DNA of 64,000 nt from Asaia bogorensis. GTDB lineage: Bacteria > Pseudomonadota > Alphaproteobacteria > Acetobacterales > Acetobacteraceae. Within the stretch, counting starts at the first letter, position 1; every line of letters begins with the position of its first letter. The stretch spans positions 1 to 64,000 of the forward strand of contig NZ_UEGO01000032.1 of the NCBI RefSeq assembly GCF_900465345.1, written 5' to 3'. This document shows, piece after piece, positions 16,485 through 24,753 of the stretch. Under the pieces are notes generated by a model. It made no database searches. It was not told the DNA's origin and saw only the letters and a list, made by a program, of their open reading frames with translations. The position numbers and the translations under genes are program-made.

Positions 16485-16946
16485 GCTCGTCTCCGATGTC
16501 TGTGAGCTGTGCAATGTGGTGAGGGTGAGATTGGGCGTGTTGGTGAGCGCCACGCGCAGGATGCGCTGGACACGGCCCGAGGGAGCGCTGTCGATCACGG
16601 GCGAGACGCCGCGATACTCGAGCTCGCTCATCATGTGGCGACCGGCCTTGTTGAATTGCGGCTTCGCCCAGATGCCATCAGCCCGCGCTTCCATGGCTGA
16701 GATCCAGCCGACGGCCGGGGCGTGCTCACCCCGCGCGCCCTTGAGGTCTGTGGCGTGGTTTACATCGATTGCGATCTTTCCATCTGCCAGGGACGCCTGG
16801 ATCACGGCCTGCGCGTCATCAAGCACAAACGGACCAACCCCGTTGCGACCGGTGAAGCGACCGGCAGGCAGGACGTGCATCCACTCAGGCACCTGGCCCG
16901 GTGGAGGCGCGTTCAGCGCGGGTGTGATCTGGACGGTCTTTGTCAT
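15954..16946 (-). CDS. Head maturation protease with scaffold domain (Mu gpI family)
   Basis: A 330-residue protein. The N-terminal 150 residues (MHVLPAGRFTGRNG, IAIDVNHATDLKGA, VGWISAMEARADGIWAKPQF, ELEYRGVSPV) match the Mu I protease, which cleaves the scaffold during head maturation. The C-terminal 176 residues are helical and correspond to the scaffold. It is the first gene after the second 16-bp dyad (16984-16999) and after a hairpin that ends the gpG transcript, so it starts a transcription unit like PI of Mu. Confidence 0.88.
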   Translation of the reverse strand: MTKTVQITPALNAPPPGQVPEWMHVLPAGRFTGRNGVGPFVLDDAQAVIQASLADGKIAIDVNHATDLKGARGEHAPAVGWISAMEARADGIWAKPQFNKAGRHMMSELEYRGVSPVIDSAPSGRVQRILRVALTNTPNLTLTTLHSSQTSETSMDPEEIRALLGLAPDATDDELRAALKAAGSRTTLHSTIAGVVGVPANTDQAALVAALTSKIGGDSAAVSALKAQLETIQKERSQDQASQMFDKAAAEGVVITQEMKESIVTLHSSDAKLAANIVASWPRTHLNKGSVTMHSAQANASGGEVFESLAAGFGIDAADLKKAMGDRHGA

Positions 16947-16983
16947 GGCGCACAGAATGCGCTGCGCGCGATCCCGAAACGAT

Positions 16984-16999
16984 GCTGAAGGATTTCAGC
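16984..16999 (-). promoter_or_regulatory. 16-bp dyad, late-promoter operator copy 2 (upstream of protease)
   Basis: Minus-strand GCTGAAATCCTTCAGC, identical to the two other copies, 38 bases before the protease ATG. It follows a terminator-like hairpin at 17146-17170, so the layout is terminator, dyad, gene. Inferred to be the activator site of a PI-like late promoter. No good sigma-70 -35/-10 pair is visible, which is what one expects for an activator-dependent promoter. Confidence 0.6.
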
Positions 17000-17145
17000 A
17001 CCAAAGGCCGATCGGTATCGGAAACTCGGGGAGATGAGGCGGCTTTGGATGCCTCTTCGTATAACGCCCTTCAGGAGAGCCTTGGGGCGTTTTGGCCCCA
17101 CTCGGACGATAGCAGAAGGTGAGCGGGCTGCTACCCCGTTTTAAA

Positions 17146-17170
17146 CCGTTTTAGACGCGTCTTAAAACGG
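17146..17170 (-). terminator. Hairpin after gpG gene
   Basis: Nearly perfect palindrome: CCGTTTTA-GACG pairs with CGTC-TTAAAACGG, one base bulged. Read on the minus strand it is followed by GTTTAAAACGG. It lies 8 bases beyond the stop of the gpG-like gene and before the protease dyad. It is probably the end of the head-assembly transcript. The stretch 16947-17177 is also the position where Mu has its central strong gyrase site (between G and I). Confidence 0.55.
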
Positions 17171-17177
17171 CAATGGA

Positions 17178-17684
17178 TCACCCGGAGACAGCCTCGCGGA
17201 AAAAACGCTGGAGCGTGCTGACGATCACCTCCCGATCCTCGCTTGAGAAGCCCAGATAGGGTCGCGCCGGAATACTGACAGATTGGCGCTTGATACCATG
17301 ACCGCCCATCACGAAAAACAGAGCCTGCGCATTCTTCGCGCGAATGATGCCGCCGAACTGGTGGATGGTCGAGTAGGGTAACGGCGAACCGATGACGATC
17401 GCATGCCCCTCGACTACTGAAGTGATGGTCCGCCGAAGCTCTCCCGTTTCATTCAGGATACCGGGCCCTTTTTTGTTTTCGGCATAAAGCGGGTTGAGCG
17501 GCGCGTAATCCGCCCATTTCAGCCCCTTCGGGTCGGTGCCGGTGTCGAAGCGTTGTCGAACATTTCGTTCCAAGGGCAGTGCAGCAGCCGCCAGGACCGG
17601 CTGGGGATCGCGCCCGATCGCAGCGATCCGCGTCAGCGCCTCGCGCATCGGCTGGAACGATCCTGTGATGGTAATGCTCGCCAT
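17178..17684 (-). CDS. Virion morphogenesis / tail completion protein (Mu gpG)
   Basis: A 168-residue protein with the gpG/gp31 family pattern: FQPMREALTRIAAIGRDPQP, then a Phe/Asp/Gly region (RFDTGTDPKGLKWADYAPL), ILNETGELRRTI, the YSTIHQFGGIIRAKN motif and the C-terminal IPARPYLGFS. The HQFGG and RPYLG elements are diagnostic for this virion-assembly family. It is required late in tail or head assembly in Mu. Confidence 0.88.
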   Translation of the reverse strand: MASITITGSFQPMREALTRIAAIGRDPQPVLAAAALPLERNVRQRFDTGTDPKGLKWADYAPLNPLYAENKKGPGILNETGELRRTITSVVEGHAIVIGSPLPYSTIHQFGGIIRAKNAQALFFVMGGHGIKRQSVSIPARPYLGFSSEDREVIVSTLQRFFREAVSG

Positions 17685-17831
17685 GGTGGAACTCGGCCTT
17701 TCTTTCGGCTATAACGATCTTGGGCGACGCGCTGAGACACGGTGATATTCTGCCTGCCGTAGGACCGGCCTCTCTTGCAGGAGCCGGGATCGCTTTGAGG
17801 GGTTCCCTGGCAGGCCCCTCCAGCGCGTCGT

Positions 17832-19130
17832 CTATTCCCCGCCCTCTTCCATATCGGATTTCGCCGTCACCTCGGCGCCAAGCAAATCCTCGACCGATCC
17901 GTCGAGGATCGTCATGCGCTTGAGCGCGCGCCGTATGGCGACCTGTTCCGTGCGATGGAACGACACCAGATAGGTCTCGCTGCCGTCCTGAGTGGTTTTC
18001 AGGGCTGCTCGGTAATCCTTCCCGTCACGTCGGAAAAACACGACACGGCGCGCGCCGTCCTGCGCGATGATATGGGGGGCTGCCAGGATATCGGGCAGTT
18101 TGCCGTATTCCTCGGCCGAGATCTCAGGATGACGCAGGTTCTGCTTGGTCAGCGTCTCTTCCGAAAGCAGGACATGTGATGTCGCCGCCCCCAATGCCTG
18201 GCGCGCCTTCTCAGGCACCGTTCCTACCTCGGCACGGCCGACAGGCATACGCATGAAAGCATCGATTGCATTGCGCTGGGAAACCCGCCGCTGCTCTGGC
18301 GAGAGCGGGTTGGGCCGCGCCAGATCCGGACGTGCCTCTTCGGGTTGCGGCGCCAGGGGATGGGCCGCATCTTGCGGAAACTTGACTAGCCCTTCCGGCA
18401 CGAGCACCGGCGCTGGACGCCCCACACGTGCCGCCTCGTTATCCTCCCACGCCTTGCCGGGGTTGTAGCCAAAGCCGGGATCGATCCCGACCGGCACCTG
18501 GTGCACCTGGCCAGTATGGGGATTGATCCAGGGCGTCATCTCGATCTTGGGAGAGTCGGAGACGGTCCACCCATTACGTTCCAGCTCGTCAGGGGCCACC
18601 ACCTCCACATCGCAATGGCAACGCCAGCCATTGGGCGGGAAATGCGTATTCCACCAGGGATCATCATTGCGCAGGATCATCCCGTCCCAGGCCATGTGCT
18701 GCACGCGCGGATGGGGACAGGTGTGATGCCTGTAGCGCCAATAAGGGAAAAGCTGCCGCGCGACGGGCTGGGACATCCGGCGATAGCGGCCGGCTGAATA
18801 GGCCGTGGCCATATTGGTGTCGTAGATGATCCGAGCCCGCCAGCCGGGTTCGCCATTGTACTTCCAGCCATGGCGCTCGGCGATCGCCTCAAACTCCTTC
18901 TGGAACGTCTTGAAGACGATCTCGCCCTTGATCGCCTTGTCAACGGCGGCGCGCAGATCCTTCAGAAGCCCCTCGGCCGCCGCTCCCGCCACCATGAAGC
19001 CACGTGCATGGGCCTCATGCCACAGATCGGTCCAGCGCGCCGTAGAGACGTTCTCCTTGCCCCTAAAATAGGCAAGCGCATCATTGGGTGGGAGCCTGAC
19101 CGCCTTCAGGGTGGCATCGTCATCGGCCAT
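17832..19130 (-). CDS. Minor head protein MuF with C-terminal PBECR-like nuclease domain
   Basis: A 432-residue protein. Residues about 1-240 are the MuF head-morphogenesis domain (FRGKENVSTARWTDLWHEAH; RARIIYDTNMATAYSAGRYR; the zinc-site-like TCPHPRVQHMAWDGM; WNTHFPPNGWRCHCDVEVV). After a proline-rich linker (residues about 250-300), residues about 310-420 contain SHVLLSEETLTKQNLRHPEI, a conserved Tyr, RRVVFFRRDGKDYRAALK and ETYLVSFHRTE. This resembles the phage-barnase-EndoU-colicin-RelE-like (PBECR) nuclease fold often fused to MuF. MuF is injected with DNA in some phages, so the tail may act in the recipient cell. The gene is followed by a 147-base gap in which I see nothing. Confidence 0.83.
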   Translation of the reverse strand: MADDDATLKAVRLPPNDALAYFRGKENVSTARWTDLWHEAHARGFMVAGAAAEGLLKDLRAAVDKAIKGEIVFKTFQKEFEAIAERHGWKYNGEPGWRARIIYDTNMATAYSAGRYRRMSQPVARQLFPYWRYRHHTCPHPRVQHMAWDGMILRNDDPWWNTHFPPNGWRCHCDVEVVAPDELERNGWTVSDSPKIEMTPWINPHTGQVHQVPVGIDPGFGYNPGKAWEDNEAARVGRPAPVLVPEGLVKFPQDAAHPLAPQPEEARPDLARPNPLSPEQRRVSQRNAIDAFMRMPVGRAEVGTVPEKARQALGAATSHVLLSEETLTKQNLRHPEISAEEYGKLPDILAAPHIIAQDGARRVVFFRRDGKDYRAALKTTQDGSETYLVSFHRTEQVAIRRALKRMTILDGSVEDLLGAEVTAKSDMEEGGE

Positions 19131-19133
19131 GGA

Positions 19134-20900
19134 TCAGGCGCGGCCTTTTGCCGGCTGCGCCATCATATGATCGAGGATCGTCGACTCACCCGCGAGCTCG
19201 GCCACGAGCATGGCCTTGGCCATGACTTCGGCCAGTTCGTCGCTGGGGAGCTTGAGATCTTTCAGCATGGCATCCAGCTCCTCGAAGCTCTCTGCCTTGC
19301 CAAATGCCTCACGTGCAGGCGCGCTCATCGCTTCCATGGCATGGGCGGCCGCTTTCGCATTGCTCTCTGAAAGTGCTGTCACCATGCCCGGTCCCTGTGC
19401 CTGCGTGAAGCGATGCACCATACGCCCAATCGCTTCGTGGTCCAGAGCGCTGTGCCGCGTCGCCTGGGTCTGGACCGGTCGCGCACTGGCGGTGACAGAC
19501 TTGCCCTCTGCATCGGTGGACAGATCGCGGATGGTGGCAGGAGGCGCTGTTCCGGGCCGATCCTCAGCCGGATCGATACGCGCGCCCAGATCATGGGGCG
19601 GCGTCGGAGGTGGCGTAGGCGCGCGACCGCCCACGATCTCATCGCCTTCTTCTGGATCTGTAAGGCCCAAACGCTGACGCAGATCGGACGCCTTGACCTT
19701 GAGATCCTGCGGACCGAGCCACTGCAAGGCTGTAGTGACGATATCCATCGGCACTTCATCAGGGCGGCCGATCGAGATCTTGGGATAGGCCTTCTGCGGC
19801 CCGAACGTCATGGCGATCATGGGCTCGATCATCTGCATATTGACCGTGCGCGATGCTAGTCGGGCATCGGCCCGCTCGATATCTTCCTGGACCAGGCGGT
19901 GGATTGCACCCGAAGCGTGCGCACCCTGCTTGCTGTCCGCCGTGCCCGTTTGGCCAATGACTGCCTTGCTCATCTGGGCATCGAGGTATTCACAACGACG
20001 CTGGTGGATGTCATTCGCCCCGGCGCCGTTCTTCGGCTCAAGGATCTCCAGGAGCATGCTCTCGGGGATGATGGCAGCCGCACCCCCTGCAATATCGAAG
20101 ACTGCGCGCTTGAGCACGCTTCTCTCCTCAAAGCTCGCTCCCGCACCGTATTTGCCAATGCGAATTGGAAGGCCATAAGCCTGGACGAACAAGGCCCAGT
20201 CACGCGAGGCAAAGGCTTTATACATCGACGCCCAGGCGACGGCCCGCGTCAGTCCGCTGCGCAAAGGCAGGCCTGACCAGCTCGGATGCTTGTGGACGAC
20301 GAACTTGCGCGGATCGAGGGCAACAAACCCGATCTGGTCCACGCCTCCAGGCACCACGGCCGGCATGGGAGCAGAATTGAATTCGCGGATCATGATCGTG
20401 CTGCCGTCCTGATTCGAAACATCGAACCAGCGCTGGGGACGGAACACAGCATCGACGATCCTGTTCTCCCCCGGATTGAGCGCCCAAGTCAGTTCATGAA
20501 CGCTCCAGCCCTTGCCGATCGCGTCAAGCATATCGAACAGCATGTGCGCCACGAGCTCATCGCGCAGCCAGGCCTCAATGAATTCCTTGTGCTTCTCATG
20601 CTCGGGGTCGGAGCTCGCGGCCGAGACCGTGATCGGCAGCTGGGCGACCGTGCGCTTTCTCGTATTCAGCACGCCCAGATAATGCAGATCGCGCTCCTCG
20701 AGCGTTTCGGCAATGGTCTGCCAGGCAAGCGAATCCCCCTGATCGGCGGCGCGCATGGCCGCACCCATCATCTCTGGATCGAGGCCGATGATGGGCGTGC
20801 TGATGATGGCCGGGCGGTTGCCAAAGACATCCGGTCCCGCCACAGGCTCGCTGAGCCTGGCCGGCTGGATCGGATTGCCCCACTGGTCGAGCAGCTTCAT
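19134..20900 (-). CDS. Portal protein (Mu gp29, DUF935)
   Basis: A 588-residue protein. The opening KLLDQWGNPI, LEERDLHYLGVLNTRKRTVA, the IGKGWSVHELTWAL region and GLPIRIGKYGAGASFEERSV are hallmarks of DUF935 portals; GQTGTADSKQGAHASGAIHR is also seen. Residues from about 430 form a proline-rich linker and a helical tail longer than in Mu. It should form the dodecameric ring at the packaging vertex. Confidence 0.92.
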   Translation of the reverse strand: MKLLDQWGNPIQPARLSEPVAGPDVFGNRPAIISTPIIGLDPEMMGAAMRAADQGDSLAWQTIAETLEERDLHYLGVLNTRKRTVAQLPITVSAASSDPEHEKHKEFIEAWLRDELVAHMLFDMLDAIGKGWSVHELTWALNPGENRIVDAVFRPQRWFDVSNQDGSTIMIREFNSAPMPAVVPGGVDQIGFVALDPRKFVVHKHPSWSGLPLRSGLTRAVAWASMYKAFASRDWALFVQAYGLPIRIGKYGAGASFEERSVLKRAVFDIAGGAAAIIPESMLLEILEPKNGAGANDIHQRRCEYLDAQMSKAVIGQTGTADSKQGAHASGAIHRLVQEDIERADARLASRTVNMQMIEPMIAMTFGPQKAYPKISIGRPDEVPMDIVTTALQWLGPQDLKVKASDLRQRLGLTDPEEGDEIVGGRAPTPPPTPPHDLGARIDPAEDRPGTAPPATIRDLSTDAEGKSVTASARPVQTQATRHSALDHEAIGRMVHRFTQAQGPGMVTALSESNAKAAAHAMEAMSAPAREAFGKAESFEELDAMLKDLKLPSDELAEVMAKAMLVAELAGESTILDHMMAQPAKGRA

Positions 20901-20904
20901 CGTT

Positions 20905-21135
20905 TCAGCCTTTCGTGCAGCGTCGCATCGAGGTGCGCGCAGCGTGCCAGTCGGTCAGGTAGCGACGCAGCTGCGGATAGCGATCTCTGGGAAGGGTTGC
21001 GAGTTCGGCCAGCAGTGCTTCGTCATCCTGGCGGCTATAGGCCACAAGCATCGTGCAGGTTTGCAAGGGTGCGGAAGGCGTGCAGGCGCTGAGGGCAACG
21101 CATGCGCACCACAGACCCAGAAGAAGAGCGCGCAT
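20905..21135 (-). CDS. Small lipoprotein, candidate outer spanin (Rz1-like)
   Basis: A 76-residue protein. The N-terminus MRALLLGLWCACVALSAC ends in a lipobox (LSAC), so Cys18 would be lipidated. The rest is a short helical periplasmic part with two more cysteines. It begins one base within the stop of the preceding small membrane protein. A small type-II membrane protein with a coiled coil followed by a small lipoprotein is the layout of two-gene spanins. The location between large terminase and portal is unlike that of Mu, where spanins follow the lysozyme. Confidence 0.6.
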   Translation of the reverse strand: MRALLLGLWCACVALSACTPSAPLQTCTMLVAYSRQDDEALLAELATLPRDRYPQLRRYLTDWHAARTSMRRCTKG

Positions 21136-21365
21136 CAGAATGTTCCGTCCTGCAGGCTACGCTCCAGTGCGTCGGGGTCGGCCTGCACCTGGATCTGGGC
21201 CGCATCCATGGCGTGCTGCGTGTTGGCCGCTTGCTCGGTGTCCCGAGCATCTTCCTTGGCCTCTTTTGTCGCCTGCGCGCCGCGTGCCAGGTGGATGACA
21301 TAGACCCCGAAACCGAGGATGGCGGCCGCGATCGCACTGAGCGCAATGATGGATGCTGAATTCAA
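21135..21365 (-). CDS. Small membrane protein, candidate inner spanin (Rz-like)
   Basis: A 76-residue protein: one N-terminal membrane helix (SIIALSAIAAAILGFGVYVI), then a highly charged helical stretch (ATKEAKEDARDTEQAANTQH) typical of a coiled coil. It overlaps both the terminase stop and the next lipoprotein start. Together they would link inner and outer membrane and fuse them at lysis. It is shorter than E. coli phage Rz, so the assignment is tentative. Confidence 0.55.
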   Translation of the reverse strand: MNSASIIALSAIAAAILGFGVYVIHLARGAQATKEAKEDARDTEQAANTQHAMDAAQIQVQADPDALERSLQDGTF

Positions 21366-22927
21366 AAGACCCTCCCTCTGAGGCCAAGAGCGTCCTCACG
21401 TTGCCCCAGGCGCTCGGCCTCGATCTCGCGCTCGATCGGCCATGCATTCGGATTGACCTTCCCGTCGAGCGAACCTGGCCGGGATGGCACGCGCTCAAAC
21501 GCGTATTCGATGATATCGGCGCGGCTTGCAGCATAGGCCATGCAGGCTGCTACCGCCGCGTCACCGTGACGATTACCTGTCTTGCTCGCCGTGCGGCTGT
21601 CAGGGATGCGCGGCACGCCTCGCACGATCTGAATGCTGCGCAGATCATCCACGGTGTCGCGGTCTTTGGGCAGGCTGAAACTGTCGTCTTCCAGCGCCGC
21701 CTTCATTGGCGGCATGTTCTCGCGATACCAGCTCTCGGAAAGCATGACGGCCTCGACCCGCGCACCGTAGCGTTGCACAGTGACCTCGGACAGATACTGG
21801 CCATTGCCGCGCGCATCCATCTTGCCGCCCCGAAAGCGCGGCAGGCGATCGAGCACGAAAAACAGGATCTGGCGCTGCTGGTCGAAGGGCACATTGCGCA
21901 GTTCGATCGTGAACGGCGTGCGGCGCTTCATGCCGGCATCGATCGCAAGCGGCCAGATGACAGTGAGATCGCCCGATCGCCCGAAATCCTCTCCGAAGAC
22001 GTGTGGCGTGTTCTGATCGAGCGCATCGAGCAGCGGCAGGAGAGCCTCGACACACCATCTCGCGCATTCGCCTGAGCGGATCATCTCAGGCTGAAGTGCG
22101 AACTGGGCGTCACACTGCCAGCGGGCAACCCCTGCATTGCGATCCGTACGGGCTTCGAGAAGAGCGAGCGGAAGATAGGTGCCACTCGAAGGAGAGGGAA
22201 TGACGTGCAGTTCCTCGTCGGCATCGTCCCCGAATTCGTCCAGAATTTCGGCTTTCCATGCTTCTTCGCCTTCCTGCGTCCAGGTAATACCCTGTTTGGC
22301 TGCGATCTTGCGATAGAGACCCTGCGCCACCGCATCCTCGAAACTGATGCGCATGAGGTGATATTTTTTGCGTCCCGAACGCACTTCCTCGACGAGCGAA
22401 TTGAAAGGGTTTGTATCCCCCTTATGCGTCGAGAGGATGACGATTTTCGCCCCCCAGATGCGCAGGGCGAGAGCCGCCTTGATGACCGCCCTGAGATCAT
22501 CCACAAACGCGGCTTCATCCAGAATAACCAGCCCCTGCTTGGACCGGAATGCGCGGGCTACAGATGGGAGCGCCAGGATCTTGTGCCCTGAAGCGAACTC
22601 GATGCGAAATGCCTTGATGGACTGTTCGGGCCTTTCATCATTGACGAACAGCTCTTCCGAAACCTCTACCGCCGCCGAAAGCAGGATCTTCGCGTGATCC
22701 GCGCAATCATCGATAAATTGCCGGGTCATCTCCTTTTCATAGCCCATGTAGAAGACATCCATTCCGCCCCCTGAAGGCGCGGACGCTGCTACAGTAACCG
22801 CCAGCCAGCTGAGCACCCATGAGATACCGATACGGCGCGATTTCTCGATGACCGTGATGTTGTGCGACAGCACTTCCTCGATCACTCGGGACTGATAGGG
22901 CAGCAGAGGGGAGTTTTCTGGCTTCAC
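21362..22927 (-). CDS. Large terminase subunit (Mu gp28-like)
   Basis: A 521-residue protein. The ATPase part has the atypical Walker A IEKSRRIGISW at residues 27-37, Walker B LVILDEA at 133-139 and the coupling motif STHKG at 166-170. The nuclease half includes VFGEDFGRSGDLTVIWPLAI, whose acidic residues fit the RNase-H-like terminase nuclease. It packages DNA headfully from the integrated phage end. It overlaps the small terminase gene by 4 bases. Confidence 0.92.
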   Translation of the reverse strand: MKPENSPLLPYQSRVIEEVLSHNITVIEKSRRIGISWVLSWLAVTVAASAPSGGGMDVFYMGYEKEMTRQFIDDCADHAKILLSAAVEVSEELFVNDERPEQSIKAFRIEFASGHKILALPSVARAFRSKQGLVILDEAAFVDDLRAVIKAALALRIWGAKIVILSTHKGDTNPFNSLVEEVRSGRKKYHLMRISFEDAVAQGLYRKIAAKQGITWTQEGEEAWKAEILDEFGDDADEELHVIPSPSSGTYLPLALLEARTDRNAGVARWQCDAQFALQPEMIRSGECARWCVEALLPLLDALDQNTPHVFGEDFGRSGDLTVIWPLAIDAGMKRRTPFTIELRNVPFDQQRQILFFVLDRLPRFRGGKMDARGNGQYLSEVTVQRYGARVEAVMLSESWYRENMPPMKAALEDDSFSLPKDRDTVDDLRSIQIVRGVPRIPDSRTASKTGNRHGDAAVAACMAYAASRADIIEYAFERVPSRPGSLDGKVNPNAWPIEREIEAERLGQREDALGLRGRVF

Positions 22928-23571
22928 TTCGACGTTCCCAGAATTTGCTGTCGGATGAACGCCATGTTCTCGGCGCTGAAACCTTTCTCGCGTGCGACAG
23001 CGGCCAGGCCCGCTTCAGCCTGTTTCTTGAAGCGCGCTTCTACCCTGGCTTCGATCTTCGCCGTGTATTCCGCATCCGCCTTGGCTGATTTGGTCAGGTG
23101 ATCCATGGCTTTTGCGAGAAGCATGATGCCCTCGGGGCTGCCGTTCAGAGCTGCCTTGCCGTCCTCATCGATCTCACCGTCCCCGTTCTGGGCGAGAAAG
23201 AGTTCAGTGATCGTGGTGTGCAGCAGCTCGATATTGAGCTGGGCCGCGCGTGACGCCGGCTCATCGCCCAGCTGGCGCACCAGAGCTTCGGCGATATTGC
23301 GGGAATGCCGCAGCTTGGCTCCCAGCCTCTCCATACCCTTGACGTGCCGCCCAAGGGTCGAGCGGCTGATCGTAACGACATCGAGCTCCCGCAACGCTGC
23401 GAGGATCTCGTCGATCGTGTAGCCCTCACCGCGCAGGCGGCCGATCTCGTCACGGATCTCCAAAGGGAGCTTGTCCACAGAGGAAGGTCGGCTTGCGGTA
23501 TAGCCCGTGCGTCTTTTCGGCTTAGGCGCACCGTCGCCCTTCGGTTTGGGTGGTTGTGGCCGCTTCGCCAT
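22924..23571 (-). CDS. Small terminase subunit, DUF3486 (Mu gp27-like)
   Basis: A 215-residue protein. A basic N-terminal tail (PQPPKPKGDGAPKPKRR) leads into a helix-turn-helix region (SSVDKLPLEIRDEIGRLRGE, then YTIDEILAALREL, STLGRHVKGME) characteristic of DUF3486. The rest is helical with an acidic loop (DGEIDEDGKAA). It should recognise the packaging start near the phage end. It directly precedes the large subunit. Confidence 0.85.
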   Translation of the reverse strand: MAKRPQPPKPKGDGAPKPKRRTGYTASRPSSVDKLPLEIRDEIGRLRGEGYTIDEILAALRELDVVTISRSTLGRHVKGMERLGAKLRHSRNIAEALVRQLGDEPASRAAQLNIELLHTTITELFLAQNGDGEIDEDGKAALNGSPEGIMLLAKAMDHLTKSAKADAEYTAKIEARVEARFKKQAEAGLAAVAREKGFSAENMAFIRQQILGTSK

Positions 23572-23574
23572 GGG

Positions 23575-23886
23575 TCAGAGCGGCTTGCGCGCGGCGACGC
23601 CGTGGACGACGCGCACGCAGTCACGGACTTCCAGCCCTTCAGCAGTGAGGGTCACGACCCAGAGCTCGCCACCAGTGGGGCGCGCCAGCTTCTCGATCTG
23701 CACGCAAGAGGCGCGCTCCAAGAGCAGAAGATCGTTTCGCAGATCCTCAGCATTCACGGGACGCCCCATGCCGTGGATCATGCGCAGGATCAGCTGCTCA
23801 TTGAGCGTGCGGGTCTCCATCTGCGCAACCGCGTCCAGGACGAACCAGCGACGATCTTCTTCGAGGGCACGTTTAACGGCGTTCAT
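23575..23886 (-). CDS. Winged-helix phage protein (VpaChn25-type)
   Basis: A 103-residue protein. It has helices followed by LILRMIHGMGRPVNAEDLRN and a beta-wing (ELWVVTLTAEGLEVRD), the plan of the small winged-helix proteins that sit just before the terminase genes in many Mu-like phages. The ATG at 23886 overlaps the previous stop (ATGA). It may act as a late regulator or in packaging; the family has no proven function known to me. Confidence 0.65.
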   Translation of the reverse strand: MNAVKRALEEDRRWFVLDAVAQMETRTLNEQLILRMIHGMGRPVNAEDLRNDLLLLERASCVQIEKLARPTGGELWVVTLTAEGLEVRDCVRVVHGVAARKPL

Positions 23887-24269
23887 GAAACGTCTTTCTT
23901 TTCCATATGACCTCGGACGATCACCACCACGAGGTCGCTGTAGCATTTGAGGTTGTGGGTCAGCCCCTCGATCGCGCGGGCGGTGCGATCGTCGGAATCC
24001 CGCCGCGCCTGAAATTCCTGCTCGAAAAGCCGGTCACGCTTCGCCATTTCTTCAGTGATGCGATCATTCTGCTCGATCACGCGGCGCTCGAAATGCTCAA
24101 TGCGGCGACGGTTACCGAACACGACGACATTGGCGACGATCGAGAAGCCGATCGCCAAAAGGGCGAAAGTAAGGAGAATGATCACGAGTGTCGGACTGCT
24201 CGCTGCCCCCGCAGCAGCACCCGCCGCAGCGGCCTGAACGACTGATCCGGCGGGCGTCTGAGGGGTCAT
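23883..24269 (-). CDS. Membrane-anchored coiled-coil protein
   Basis: A 128-residue protein. An Ala-rich N-terminus precedes one membrane helix (LVIILLTFALLAIGFSIVAN), then a long charged helix (RIEHFERRVIEQNDRITEEM, KRDRLFEQEFQARRDSDDRT). The topology suits a holin-associated or spanin-like protein, and the gene lies in the lysis block between lysozyme and terminase. No family could be named with confidence. Confidence 0.6.
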   Translation of the reverse strand: MTPQTPAGSVVQAAAAGAAAGAASSPTLVIILLTFALLAIGFSIVANVVVFGNRRRIEHFERRVIEQNDRITEEMAKRDRLFEQEFQARRDSDDRTARAIEGLTHNLKCYSDLVVVIVRGHMEKKDVS

Positions 24270-24284
24270 CTATCGATCTGACCG

Positions 24285-24668
24285 TCAGGCGGTCGGAGTA
24301 GCGGGCGAAGGAGAGTCAGAGCTGGTCAAACGGGCATTCGGAAAGAAGCCAGTCGCCAGATCGAAGATCGCGGCCTTCAGATGCGTCTGAACGACAGCAA
24401 GGTCGGGGATCACGATCCCGGCGTCTTTCGCGAGACCCAGGAATTCATTCTGCGCCTCGACATAGACCGGATTGTCGTCGCGGAACTTGTTGTAGCTCTC
24501 AGCCAGCTGGTCGATGCCACCGTCGATTTTGGTGATGGCGCTTCGAACGGCGGTCTGGGCGATGTCCTGGTATTTCGTGGCCTTGCCCGCGATGATCGAG
24601 CCCAGAAGAGGCTGCGCCACGGAAAGGATGGTCGAGGAAAGCGACGAGAGAAGAGATTTCCAGTTCAT
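24285..24668 (-). CDS. Small protein in lysis block, possible holin
   Basis: A 127-residue protein. The first 30 residues (LLSSLSSTILSVAQPLLGSI) are hydrophobic and could insert in the membrane, and a second mildly hydrophobic stretch lies near residues 95-110. The gene follows the lysozyme by 85 bases. Position suggests a lysis role, but the hydrophobic parts are weak for a classical holin. I do not recognise the family. Confidence 0.5.
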   Translation of the reverse strand: MNWKSLLSSLSSTILSVAQPLLGSIIAGKATKYQDIAQTAVRSAITKIDGGIDQLAESYNKFRDDNPVYVEAQNEFLGLAKDAGIVIPDLAVVQTHLKAAIFDLATGFFPNARLTSSDSPSPATPTA

Positions 24669-24753
24669 GGAAGGGCTCCGGGGATTTTATCAGCGCGCCG
24701 TCCACGCCTATCAATCAAATCCATGCCGCCACGCGTCCGCGACGGTATGACCG

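Noticed and set aside
20286-21092. Long plus-strand frame opposite the portal gene
   Set aside because: Shadow of the portal; no ribosome site or protein-like pattern.
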